Shown: positions 34,126 through 42,379 of the stretch, one piece after another
Layout: every line of letters begins with the position of its first letter
How positions within the stretch are numbered: position 1 is the first letter of the stretch
Assembly (NCBI GenBank): GCA_946414095.1
Contig: CAMKNB010000006.1
Span: 1-52,314, forward strand
Reading direction: 5' to 3'
DNA: 52,314 bases
Source: an uncultured Mycoplasmatota bacterium
GTDB taxonomy: Bacteria > Bacillota_I > Bacilli_A > RF39 > UBA660
Position numbers and translations under genes: made by a program
The notes under the pieces: generated by a model
The model's database searches: none
What the model was told of the DNA's origin: nothing
What the model saw: only the letters and a program-made list of their open reading frames with translations

Positions 34126-34400
34126 TTAAATAACCTTGACATTATATTATCTGTCTTAATCTTTTTACTATCATCCAAATAATTTATCGAGTTAATTTTT
34201 CCTTTTATTGATAAATTACCCTGAAAAGTATCTAGTTTAATTAATTCTAAATTATCTCCTTTAATTATTATTGATCCCATAATGCTATCAACAAAAAATT
34301 CACAATCATCAAAACTATTAATTTTCTTTATCCCTGTTAGAACAATGTTTTTCCTTTCTATTAAGTTTATGTTATGACTTGCAACACTATCTTTTTCCAT
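34122..34400 (-). CDS. yabP: Sporulation protein YabP
   Basis: A 92-aa member of the YabP/YqfC family, required for spore cortex assembly under mother-cell control in B. subtilis. Characteristic parts are HNINLIERKNIVLTGIKKINSFDDCEF, where the family consensus is seen, and a strand-rich repeat G-x-I-x-IKG (IIIKGDN, LSIKGKI). GGGGAGG precedes the ATG. A CATATATT string about 20 bases upstream vaguely resembles a sigma-E -10 box, but I see no matching -35. Together with yabQ it argues for true sporulation capacity. Confidence 0.85.
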   Translation of the reverse strand: MEKDSVASHNINLIERKNIVLTGIKKINSFDDCEFFVDSIMGSIIIKGDNLELIKLDTFQGNLSIKGKINSINYLDDSKKIKTDNIMSRLFK

Positions 34401-34435
34401 TCTTCCTCCCCTTTATTAGAATATATGATTTAAAT

Positions 34436-34461
34436 AAAAAAAAAGACTAATTAATAGTCTT
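34436..34461 (-). terminator. Intrinsic terminator of spoVG
   Basis: On the minus strand AAGACTA pairs with TAGTCTT around a 5-base loop and is followed by about seven T. It separates spoVG from yabP-yabQ. Confidence 0.85.
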
Positions 34462-34472
34462 ATATTTTTTTA

Positions 34473-34757
34473 TTATTCGTTATCATCACTTGTTTGAACA
34501 TCTTCTGCTTTATCATAAGCATCTAATATTTCTTTTTCAAACATAGTTCTTACTTCTTGGTTGATTGGATGAGCAATATCTCTATATTCACCAACTGGTG
34601 TCTTACGGCTTGGCATTGCAATGAATAATCCATTATCACCCTCAATAATTCTAATGTCATGAATAGCAATAGCATTATCAACAACTACTGAAGCAATTCC
34701 TTTCATACGAGAACCTTCTCTTTCAACCTTACGAATTTTAACTGATGTAATTTCCAT
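34473..34757 (-). CDS. spoVG: Regulatory RNA-binding protein SpoVG
   Basis: A 94-aa SpoVG protein. It begins [11 protein letters not shown] and contains the highly conserved [17 protein letters not shown] and [19 protein letters not shown] blocks. SpoVG binds RNA and DNA and influences septation, sporulation and virulence traits in Firmicutes. It is a single-gene transcript with a very good ribosome-binding site (AAGGAGG), a sigma-A-type promoter and its own terminator. In B. subtilis the gene depends on sigma-H; no sigma-H-like sequence was identified here. Confidence 0.97.
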   Translation of the reverse strand: MEITSVKIRKVEREGSRMKGIASVVVDNAIAIHDIRIIEGDNGLFIAMPSRKTPVGEYRDIAHPINQEVRTMFEKEILDAYDKAEDVQTSDDNE

Positions 34758-34788
34758 ATGAGTACCTCCTTAACCATTAGCTAATTCA

Positions 34789-34817
34789 ATTATAATACAA
34801 TTTTTAAGCAATATCAA
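34789..34817 (-). promoter_or_regulatory. Promoter of spoVG
   Basis: On the minus strand TTGATA (34812-34817), a 17-bp spacer and TATAAT (34789-34794). Confidence 0.82.
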
Positions 34818-34823
34818 CAATTT

Positions 34824-35048
34824 TTATCTAAAATTACTTATGATAACTTGCTTACTTGCTATATCCGAATAACTAAATGTTTTTACCCCTTTATTCGTAT
34901 TTACAACAAATAAATTAGAGTGAAATTTAACTATAATTCCTTCATAATACTCGTATTTGTTCCTTCCTAAATAAACTTTAATTTTAATTCTATCATTTAT
35001 ATATTTTGATACTTCTTTTTTAATTAAGTCAATATTCAAATTATTCAT
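34824..35048 (-). CDS. veg: Veg family protein
   Basis: A 74-aa Veg-type protein: a small SH3-like barrel following an N-terminal helix, with the region YEGIIVKFHSNLFVVN and a final FSYSDIAS strand. In B. subtilis Veg stimulates biofilm gene expression and sits next to yabG, as here. The ATG at 35048 overlaps the end of yabG and has AAGAAGGG directly against it, with no spacing. A TTG three codons later has ideal spacing and may be the real start. Expected in the cytosol. Confidence 0.8.
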   Translation of the reverse strand: MNNLNIDLIKKEVSKYINDRIKIKVYLGRNKYEYYEGIIVKFHSNLFVVNTNKGVKTFSYSDIASKQVIISNFR

Positions 35049-35790
35049 CCCTTCTTGGATAAATACTTATCATTTCACCATTGGTTATTATTCCACCTAT
35101 ACCGTCACAACCATATTTTGTCTTTGATAATATTTCATCTAAATCTATTATTTGATTTCTATCTGTTAATGCTACATATGAAGCTATTATTGCGGGATCT
35201 AATGCATGTATATTTATATGATTAGGACTTGAAGCAAATGTTGCTCCACTGCTTATTAATCCTTTGAAATCACTTTGACATGCTCCTGCAACTATAGTTA
35301 ATTTATCTCTTGGTAAAATGCTTCTTGCTTTTTTAACTGTTTCTATAAAAAATGTACTATTTTTGTATTTGTTTACTTTTTGATAATATGCATCGTGTCC
35401 GGTAATAACCAATATATTTGGTTTATGTTTAAGTATTATTTTTTCTATATTTAAAGGATATTCTTTTTCATTAAATTTATAACTATAATATTTTAATTTA
35501 TTGTTTTTATAATATTTTTCACATTCTTCAATATAATCGCCATCACTATCAATATGTACAATAATTCCTGGTATATAGTAATAATCATTTTTATTAAGAT
35601 TTCTTATAAATAAATTATTTTCTTTTTTTTTATGATTTTTTACTAATACTAAATCATCTTTTTTCGCATCTGCAAATAATCTTAACTCTACTCCAGATAA
35701 TATTACATTATCTTTATTTATCTCTTTCACTTTAAAAATTATATCATTACCATATTTAATTCTAGTAACATAATCTCCAACTTTTAACAT
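35041..35790 (-). CDS. yabG: Sporulation-specific protease YabG
   Basis: Cysteine protease that processes spore coat proteins (such as SafA and SpoIVA) in the mother cell. The N-terminal KOW/SH3-like part (VGDYVTRIKYGNDIIFKV) aligns with known YabG. The C-terminal catalytic part has LVITGHDAYY, the GACQSDF Cys segment and ASSPNHINIHALDP. At 249 aa it is about 40 residues shorter than the Bacillus protein. GGGGG precedes the ATG. It is followed by veg with an 8-base overlap and lies just downstream of the histidine-kinase cassette. A -10-like ATATAAT lies 20 bases upstream, with no clear -35. Confidence 0.93.
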   Translation of the reverse strand: MLKVGDYVTRIKYGNDIIFKVKEINKDNVILSGVELRLFADAKKDDLVLVKNHKKKENNLFIRNLNKNDYYYIPGIIVHIDSDGDYIEECEKYYKNNKLKYYSYKFNEKEYPLNIEKIILKHKPNILVITGHDAYYQKVNKYKNSTFFIETVKKARSILPRDKLTIVAGACQSDFKGLISSGATFASSPNHINIHALDPAIIASYVALTDRNQIIDLDEILSKTKYGCDGIGGIITNGEMISIYPRRDE

Positions 35791-35818
35791 ACATAACCCC
35801 CTATTAAATTATATTCTC

Positions 35819-35850
35819 AAAAAAAAAGTATATCACTTATGATATACTTT
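35819..35850 (-). terminator. Intrinsic terminator of the histidine-kinase operon
   Basis: On the minus strand AAAGTATATCA pairs perfectly with TGATATACTTT around TAAG and is followed by about nine T. It closes the two-kinase cassette directly after the second stop codon. Confidence 0.9.
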
Positions 35851-37704
35851 CTATTTATTAAAGAACTTATGTACTATTCTATCTAACTCATTAGTATTAA
35901 TTGGTTTTGATAAATAATCATCAAATCCTTCACTTAAATACATTTCCTTCATACCTGCAATAGCATTAGCTGTCAAAGCTACAATTGGTGGTAATTGATA
36001 TCCATCTAATTTTTTAAGTACATGTAATGTCTCAATTCCATCCATTTCTGGCATCATATGATCCATGAATATAATATCATATACTGAACCTTCTTTTATC
36101 TTATATACACAGTCTTTTCCTGCTGTAACACTTTCAATATTAAACTTATATGCTTCAAGTAATCTTTTAGCAACTTTAATATTTAAGTTATTATCATCAA
36201 CAATTAAAGCAGTATATTTAGAGCAATCAATCTTTTCACCACTATTTTCTGTTTTAACAGTAGCTGCTGCTACTCCTAGTGTTGTAGTATCAATTATCTT
36301 TTGTGGTACTTCAATATAAAATGTAGTTCCTACTCTATATTGTGTTTCATACCATATCTTACCACCCATTGATTCAATGTATTGTTTTGTAATTACTAAA
36401 CCAAGTCCACTACCTTCTATTTCATTTTCTACTGCATTATCAAGTCTAGTGAATTTTGAGAACAACTTATCTTGATCTTCTTCTTTTATACCAGTTCCAG
36501 TATCAGATATTTTAAATTGCAAATGTTCAATACCTGATGACTTAGTACTAGTTAATGTAAATGTTATTCTACCTACCTCAGTATACTTAACTGCATTACC
36601 CATTATATTAATTAAAGATTGATATAATTTAGCAGAATCACCATATAACACAGAAGATATGTTTTGATCTATATTAACTGCTAATTTAATTGGTTTAGCA
36701 CCAATTTTTGATTTTGCTATGTTAATAATATTGACTAGCATATCATTAATAGCGTATTCTCTCTCTTGTAAAGTATCTTTACCACTTTCAATTTTAGAAA
36801 CATCTAATATATTGTTTATAATATCCAATAGATTATTACCAGATGTTTGAATTTGCTCTATATCATCTCTAACTAGTTTTTCATCAAATGTTGACATGTT
36901 AACAAGTTCATCACATAAACTGGAAATTAAGTTCATTGGAACTTTTATTTCATATGTCATATTTGATAAGAAATCTGTTTTAGTTTGATTTGATTTTTCA
37001 ATATCACCTTGTGCACTTGATATTTCATTAATAATTGCCAAATCAGGATTTTCGTTATTAAAATATAAACTATACATAAATAAGCAAAAACCTGAAGGTA
37101 TTATTGATATATCTTTAACCATAAGTTGACAAACTACACTTGCTATAAAAATTAATATAACAATTATTATTGTTTTCTTTTCTTGTCCAGTTGTGCTTTC
37201 TTTATATTTAAATAAGAAGAACATAATTACTGCTATAATAATTAAAGTAAATGCAATAACATAGACAGCAGTTTTTCCAGGCAAATAATTCATATTATTT
37301 AGATTTAATCCATCATATTTAAATAAGAATAAATATACTAATTCAAATAATATAAATAATATTGAAGATATTTTATAAATTAGTTCTGAAAATATTAATT
37401 TTATCACGCTAGTAATTTGTGTTTTTTTAATAATAACCATACAATAATCAAAGAATAACCATAAGAAAGCAATACCAAATACCCAGTGAATTCTCCAACT
37501 AAATTCAACTATAAATTTACTGTTTCCATATTTCAAAGAAAACATAGGTATTAACTCTGTTGCAATATATAATGATGCATCAACTATCATTAATTTATAC
37601 AGTTTGGTTTTGATATCATTAAATAGCGATTTAGAAAAGTATATAATAATTAATATAATCATAAAGGCTATTGATGAATAAGTAAAAGCTTCATTGAAAA
37701 TCAT
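35851..37704 (-). CDS. Hybrid sensor kinase paralogue lacking the phosphoacceptor His (HK-B)
   Basis: A 617-aa membrane sensor with about seven helices (residues ~10-215), a DHp helix pair, an ATPase domain and a C-terminal receiver. The H-box reads NMTYEIKVPMN, with Tyr251 (codon TAT) where kinases have His (CAT). The ATP-binding domain is intact: Asn370 (N-box), DTGTG from Asp401, and GSGLGL from Gly431. The receiver keeps its acidic pair (VDD) and the phosphoacceptor Asp548 in MDHMMP. It cannot autophosphorylate in the classical way but could phosphorylate a partner. That partner is probably HK-A, encoded one base upstream (TAG-T-ATG). AGAGGTGA inside the end of HK-A is the ribosome-binding site. 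Confidence 0.9.
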   Translation of the reverse strand: MIFNEAFTYSSIAFMIILIIIYFSKSLFNDIKTKLYKLMIVDASLYIATELIPMFSLKYGNSKFIVEFSWRIHWVFGIAFLWLFFDYCMVIIKKTQITSVIKLIFSELIYKISSILFILFELVYLFLFKYDGLNLNNMNYLPGKTAVYVIAFTLIIIAVIMFFLFKYKESTTGQEKKTIIIVILIFIASVVCQLMVKDISIIPSGFCLFMYSLYFNNENPDLAIINEISSAQGDIEKSNQTKTDFLSNMTYEIKVPMNLISSLCDELVNMSTFDEKLVRDDIEQIQTSGNNLLDIINNILDVSKIESGKDTLQEREYAINDMLVNIINIAKSKIGAKPIKLAVNIDQNISSVLYGDSAKLYQSLINIMGNAVKYTEVGRITFTLTSTKSSGIEHLQFKISDTGTGIKEEDQDKLFSKFTRLDNAVENEIEGSGLGLVITKQYIESMGGKIWYETQYRVGTTFYIEVPQKIIDTTTLGVAAATVKTENSGEKIDCSKYTALIVDDNNLNIKVAKRLLEAYKFNIESVTAGKDCVYKIKEGSVYDIIFMDHMMPEMDGIETLHVLKKLDGYQLPPIVALTANAIAGMKEMYLSEGFDDYLSKPINTNELDRIVHKFFNK

Positions 37705-37705
37705 A

Positions 37706-39616
37706 CTATATCACCTCTTCCTTAAATTGATCACTTTTATCTCTAAAAATTTCATTTATTATTTTATTTAATTGTCTAAAATCAATTGGTTTTTGTAAGT
37801 AACCACTAAATCCTTGAGCAATATATTCCTTTTCTAATCCTGTATAAGAATTTGCTGTAAGTGCTATTATTGGTGGTAATTTATAACCTGTAGCATTCAG
37901 TGCTTTTACAGTTGCAATACCATCCATATCAGGCATCATGTGATCTAAAAAAATGATATCATACAAATTATTTTTTACCATTTCTACACAATCTTTTCCA
38001 TTAGTTGCTGTTTCAATAGTAAATTTATATTGTTCCAAATATTTACTAGCAATTCTTAAATTTACCTCTGCATCATCAACAATTAGTACTCTCTTTCCAG
38101 TACAATCAATTAAATCTCTACTACTAGATACACTACTTTCATGACTAGCAAATATATTTCCTATTTTTTCTTTATTAATAATTTTTTGTTTAACATTAAT
38201 TATGTACCTAGTACCCATTCCTTTTTCATTTTTAAACTCAATTGTTCCACCTAATATATTTATTAATTGTTTAGCAATAATTAGTCCTAATTTAATACTA
38301 TCTACGTTGTTTTGTGATGCATTTTCAAGTTTTACATAATCATCAAAGTTCTTTTCAAAGTTTTCAGCTAACATTGCATGACCTGTATTAGATACAATCA
38401 AGTTAAAATTCATAATATCATTTTCTTCTTCTTGTCCATCAATTGTTAGTTTAACTTCTCCATAATTTGTATATTCAATTGCATTAACTAAAATATATGT
38501 TAATATTTTAAACAACTTGTAAGTATCACCAAAATATTCCTTTGGTAAATTTTCATTAATATCTATAGAAAATTTCAATTCCTCTTTATTTATTTTTGAT
38601 GGAATCAAACTATTAATTTCAAATATTAAATTTTCTAAACTATAATTTGCTTCATTTAATACTTCTTCTCCAGATTCAATTCTTGATATATCTAAAATAT
38701 TATTAATTAAATCTAATAAAGTAGAACTAGCAGCACTAATACTTTGCAAATCTCTTTTTACCACTTCTTCTGTTAATTGAGGCTCTTTTAACAATGATTC
38801 ACTAAATCCTAATATTGTATTCATAGGAGTTCTAATTTCATGTGACATATTTATTAAAAATTCTGTTTTTGCTTTATTTGCTTTTTCAGCTTCTTTCTTA
38901 CTCTTTCTATATTCGCTTAATAGTTTATTATCTTGACTTTCAACAGTTAAGAATAAAATTGTTAAGAAAAGTACAAAGAACAAACCAACTTCATTTATTT
39001 CATAATTTAAAAATATTTGAAATAATGTTATCAATATATAAAAGATAAAGAACAAATAAAGAGGTAATACATTTACATTTTTAAATTTTTTAATATTTAT
39101 TGACATAATTGTAAGCATTGATGCTGTACCAAAAAAGGTATAAATATGATATGCAAACATTAATGGTCCACCTACTACGTATTGTAAATTTGTATTTTCA
39201 TTTCCAGAAAATTCAACTCCAAAAGGAATAACAAATGCTAATGGAATCAGTAATACTGCAATTGCACCTATAGTCATTATTAATTTATAATTTTTACTCT
39301 CTTTAAATTTTTCTTCATCAACCAAAAAAGTAAATACATATATCAACATTATCAAATCCCATAAAAACATTATATATGCATATATTTTAGAAATAATCAA
39401 ACATAAATTCTCATTTGTGCTTCTATTTGCAATTAAATTTGGAATAATAAATTCAAAAATAATAGTTGCTGCTGTCAAAGCTAATAATAATATAAATATT
39501 TTTCCCTTAAAATCGAATTTTTTTTGTTTTTTTATGTATATAATAAGAATTAATACTAAAAATACTAATCCGGGTATAGTTAATCCTACACTATTAAAAT
39601 AAGCACCGATATGCAT
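37706..39616 (-). CDS. Hybrid sensor kinase paralogue with degraded ATP-binding domain (HK-A)
   Basis: A 636-aa membrane sensor: about seven helices (residues ~10-225), DHp domain, ATPase-like domain and C-terminal receiver. The H-box NMSHEIRTPMN is normal (His259). The ATPase domain has lost key positions. The G1-box DxGxG reads NTGHA (Asn410), and the G2-box GxGLGL reads SIKLGL (440-445); only the N-box Asn survives. The receiver is intact, with Asp558 in LDHMMP. It probably cannot bind ATP but can be phosphorylated in trans by HK-B. I start at the ATG at 39616, 9 bases after GGGAG; the frame opens at a TTG against that site. First gene of a two-gene operon with its own promoter. Confidence 0.9.
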   Translation of the reverse strand: MHIGAYFNSVGLTIPGLVFLVLILIIYIKKQKKFDFKGKIFILLLALTAATIIFEFIIPNLIANRSTNENLCLIISKIYAYIMFLWDLIMLIYVFTFLVDEEKFKESKNYKLIMTIGAIAVLLIPLAFVIPFGVEFSGNENTNLQYVVGGPLMFAYHIYTFFGTASMLTIMSINIKKFKNVNVLPLYLFFIFYILITLFQIFLNYEINEVGLFFVLFLTILFLTVESQDNKLLSEYRKSKKEAEKANKAKTEFLINMSHEIRTPMNTILGFSESLLKEPQLTEEVVKRDLQSISAASSTLLDLINNILDISRIESGEEVLNEANYSLENLIFEINSLIPSKINKEELKFSIDINENLPKEYFGDTYKLFKILTYILVNAIEYTNYGEVKLTIDGQEEENDIMNFNLIVSNTGHAMLAENFEKNFDDYVKLENASQNNVDSIKLGLIIAKQLINILGGTIEFKNEKGMGTRYIINVKQKIINKEKIGNIFASHESSVSSSRDLIDCTGKRVLIVDDAEVNLRIASKYLEQYKFTIETATNGKDCVEMVKNNLYDIIFLDHMMPDMDGIATVKALNATGYKLPPIIALTANSYTGLEKEYIAQGFSGYLQKPIDFRQLNKIINEIFRDKSDQFKEEVI

Positions 39617-39648
39617 CACTATCAACTCCCTTAATATTATTCAATATT

Positions 39649-39677
39649 AGTATACAAAATTTTTTTTTAAAATTCAA
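39649..39677 (-). promoter_or_regulatory. Promoter of the histidine-kinase operon
   Basis: On the minus strand TTGAAT (39672-39677), a 17-bp spacer made largely of A, and TATACT (39649-39654), about 35 bases before the HK-A ATG. Confidence 0.7.
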
Positions 39678-39685
39678 TCTAAATC

Positions 39686-39711
39686 AAAAAAATTCATATT
39701 TCTATGAATTT
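39686..39711 (-). terminator. Intrinsic terminator of tatD-3D-rsmA
   Basis: On the minus strand AAATTCATA pairs with TATGAATTT around a GAAA tetraloop and is followed by T. The rsmA stop codon lies at the loop. Confidence 0.82.
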
Positions 39712-40484
39712 AGGTTATTAGCAATATCAATAAATTCTTCAATTGATATTTCTTCAGCTCTATTATTAATGCTTTTTTTATATTTTTTAAGAATATTATC
39801 GATTAATTCCAAATTATAATTTTTTAAATTATTTTTTAAGGTTTTTCTCTTATAATTGAATGAATCTTTTATTAATTTGTAAAACATTTTTTCATTTTGA
39901 CAATTAATTTTATACTTATTATGACTTACAAGTTTTATTACTATACTATCTACATTTGGAATTGGATCAAAACAATTTCTACTCACATCACATATTTTTG
40001 TTATTTCATAATTATATTGTAAAAATACAGAAACTGAATTATATTGTTTGGTTTTTATTCTGGCCATAAAACGATTAGCAACTTCTTTTTGTATCATAAT
40101 GGTTATTTCTTTTGCATGTGTCTCGCTTGTAATCTTATTAATTATTGCAGTTGTAATATAATATGGTAAATTACCGACAAAATAAACATTATTATATTTT
40201 TTATCTATATATTTTTTTAAATCTACTTTTAAAAAATCCTCATAAATAATTCTAATTCTTTCACTTTTTATATTAGATAATGTATCCTGTAATCTTTTGT
40301 CTATTTCAAAACAAATTAAGTCACAATTTTTATTTACTAATCTTTTTGTTAAAGCTCCTTCTCCTGGACCAATTTCTATAATTAAATCATCACTCATTGG
40401 ATTAATTGAATCTATTATCTTACTTATTATATTATTATCTCTTAAAAAATTTTGACCCAAAGATTTTTTATGTTCAAAACTCAT
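39702..40484 (-). CDS. rsmA: 16S rRNA dimethyladenosine transferase
   Basis: KsgA/RsmA dimethylates two adjacent adenosines near the 3' end of 16S rRNA during small-subunit maturation. Seen: KKSLGQNFLRD at the start, the SAM-binding IEIGPGEGALT, then FVGNLPYYIT, which carries the NLPY catalytic motif. I use the ATG at 40484 (260 aa), because it forms an ATGA overlap with the preceding gene and has AAGG at proper spacing; an in-frame ATG at 40493 abuts the site. Position after the YabE-like gene is as in Bacillus. Confidence 0.96.
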   Translation of the reverse strand: MSFEHKKSLGQNFLRDNNIISKIIDSINPMSDDLIIEIGPGEGALTKRLVNKNCDLICFEIDKRLQDTLSNIKSERIRIIYEDFLKVDLKKYIDKKYNNVYFVGNLPYYITTAIINKITSETHAKEITIMIQKEVANRFMARIKTKQYNSVSVFLQYNYEITKICDVSRNCFDPIPNVDSIVIKLVSHNKYKINCQNEKMFYKLIKDSFNYKRKTLKNNLKNYNLELIDNILKKYKKSINNRAEEISIEEFIDIANNLNS

Positions 40485-41035
40485 TTCTTCCATCCTTCTC
40501 TTAAAACCTCGAAGTTTAAATTTCTAACCCTTCCTACATTCTTTCTTGCATAATCTTCAGACTCCGTTAGCAAGTCAATAACATTTCCCCCTACACCTCT
40601 ATCTAGTACTATTGCAATTATTGGATCTTCAGATAATTTTTTAACATTAAATTTTAGTATTGTACCACAAGGATAATTTTTACTACTTGCAACAATTCTA
40701 ACTTTTCCATATGTTTTATCATTATAATATATTCCTTTTTTTAATACATTTGTTCTTGGAGGACAAGCTAAATATCCTGAACATAAAGGACAATCACCAG
40801 CATAACCAGTTAATTCCCCAGTAAATGTATAGACAGGATTATATGTCCCTTTAGAAAAAAGCTCCTTTTGATTTTGTTGTATGATTTCAACATCAAGAGT
40901 TTTGTCCAAACTATTATTTTTTGCAACTGAAAGACTAGAAACAGTATATGTCTCTTTTTTTAAAAATATTGTTATTAACAATATAATAATCAATTCTATT
41001 GTCATTACTATTCTACTTTTAATATATTCTTTCAT
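40481..41035 (-). CDS. Secreted 3D-domain protein (YabE/RpfB-like cell wall hydrolase)
   Basis: A membrane-anchored or secreted 184-aa protein. One N-terminal helix (residues ~9-26) precedes a linker and a 3D domain, the double-psi barrel of MltA-like lytic enzymes. It shows TGYAGDC, the Asp-bearing VLDRGVGG and VIDLL. Four Cys (GDCPLCSGYLAC and YPCG) could form disulfides. Compared with Bacillus YabE it lacks the DUF348 and G5 domains. It probably remodels peptidoglycan. It lies between tatD and rsmA as yabE does; its TGA stop overlaps the rsmA start. Confidence 0.87.
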   Translation of the reverse strand: MKEYIKSRIVMTIELIIILLITIFLKKETYTVSSLSVAKNNSLDKTLDVEIIQQNQKELFSKGTYNPVYTFTGELTGYAGDCPLCSGYLACPPRTNVLKKGIYYNDKTYGKVRIVASSKNYPCGTILKFNVKKLSEDPIIAIVLDRGVGGNVIDLLTESEDYARKNVGRVRNLNFEVLREGWKK

Positions 41036-41069
41036 TTAATACTCCAACTAAATTATATAATATTGGATA

Positions 41070-41807
41070 TTAAATGTCAAAAATCTGACATGCATTTTCA
41101 GTTGTTTGGTCTATTACTTTTTCCACACTTATATTTTTAATTTCTGATATTCTTTTTGCAACAAAATATACATTTGATGGATTATTTTGCTTTCCCCTAT
41201 TAGGTTCTGGAGTAAGATATGGACTATCAGTTTCTAATACAATATCTTTTAAATCTATTTTTTCTATTAGCTGATATAATTTTGAATTTTTAAAAGTTAG
41301 AACTCCACCTATTCCTAATTTAAAACCACATTTTATAAATTCTTTTGCCATCTCATAACTACCATTAAAACAATGAATTACACCTCTACATCTATTATTT
41401 TTAATAATATCTAGACAGTCTTGAATAGAATCTCTAGTATGTACAATTATTGGCAAATTATATTTATTAGCTAATTTTATTTGAGATTCAAATAACTTTT
41501 TTTGTTCTTCCTTATTATCTTTAACCCAATAATAATCAAGGCCAATTTCTCCAACTGCATATACTTTGTTACTTTTTATAATTAATTCTAATTCTTCCAA
41601 ATTATAATCATTAGCAAATTCTGGATGTATGCCTACAGCTGGTAATAAAAAATTATTGTATTTTTTAGAAAGTTCTATGACTTCTTTTGCATCTTCATTA
41701 TTAGTTGAATTATTGATTACTTTTTTAACACCATTACTTACTAAATCTTTTACTAAATTATCAATATTATAATATTCATTATAAATATGTGCATGTGTAT
41801 CTATCAT
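41070..41807 (-). CDS. tatD: TatD family metal-dependent hydrolase
   Basis: A TIM-barrel hydrolase with 3'-5' exonuclease/DNase activity in characterised members. Metal ligands are visible: THAH at the start, GEIGLDYYW, IVHTRDS, IHCFNGS and LETDSPYLTPEP. The length (245 aa) is standard. GGGGTGA precedes the ATG. It heads the tatD-3D-rsmA group, matching yabD-yabE-ksgA of B. subtilis, except that metS and rnmV are absent from this place. Confidence 0.95.
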   Translation of the reverse strand: MIDTHAHIYNEYYNIDNLVKDLVSNGVKKVINNSTNNEDAKEVIELSKKYNNFLLPAVGIHPEFANDYNLEELELIIKSNKVYAVGEIGLDYYWVKDNKEEQKKLFESQIKLANKYNLPIIVHTRDSIQDCLDIIKNNRCRGVIHCFNGSYEMAKEFIKCGFKLGIGGVLTFKNSKLYQLIEKIDLKDIVLETDSPYLTPEPNRGKQNNPSNVYFVAKRISEIKNISVEKVIDQTTENACQIFDI

Positions 41808-41837
41808 TATGTCACCCCAACTACATTATAATACATA

Positions 41838-42341
41838 TTATTTTGATAATAATATTTTTTTAACTAAATTATCAATTATCTTTGAACAATTTATTAAATT
41901 TTTAATGCTATCATTACTTATAATTATAATTGATCCTAATAAATCACTATTATAAACAACAGGCATTATAACTATTCTTCCTTCTTTCATTAAGTTATCA
42001 TTTATAATATTTTTCCCTATTTTATCAATATAAAAAAGTTTTCTATCTAAAATGATATTACTAATTACATTCGAAATTTCCTCATGATTATAATTAATTA
42101 TCTTATTATTAACTATAAAAAAAATATCGTAATTTAAAAAAATAGAAAAACAATTGATAATTTCCAAAATTTTATCTTCGTAATTTTCTAATCTAGAATA
42201 TTTTTCTAATATTATTTTTTCATTATCAATTGTTATTTGAAAATCATCACCAGAATTAATACTCAAAGTTTTCCTTAATTCTTTTGGAAGTACTATCCTA
42301 CCCAACTCATCTATTTTTCTTATTATTCCAATATTTTTCAC
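41838..42341 (-). CDS. spoVT: Sporulation transcription regulator SpoVT
   Basis: An AbrB-family DNA-binding protein with a C-terminal GAF-like domain that tunes forespore gene expression in B. subtilis. The swapped-hairpin DNA-binding part reads NIGIIRKIDELGRIVLPKELRKTL. The C-terminal ~110 residues form the effector-like domain. I place the start at GTG 42341, giving 167 aa. AGGTGA is just upstream, and the protein start then aligns with the known MKATGIVRR start of SpoVT. A longer frame starting at a TTG at 42368 has no ribosome-binding site. It follows mfd, as in Bacillus. Confidence 0.92.
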   Translation of the reverse strand: MKNIGIIRKIDELGRIVLPKELRKTLSINSGDDFQITIDNEKIILEKYSRLENYEDKILEIINCFSIFLNYDIFFIVNNKIINYNHEEISNVISNIILDRKLFYIDKIGKNIINDNLMKEGRIVIMPVVYNSDLLGSIIIISNDSIKNLINCSKIIDNLVKKILLSK

Positions 42342-42379
42342 ATAATCACCTAATTTTATTTTTAACAATAAAATTGTTA

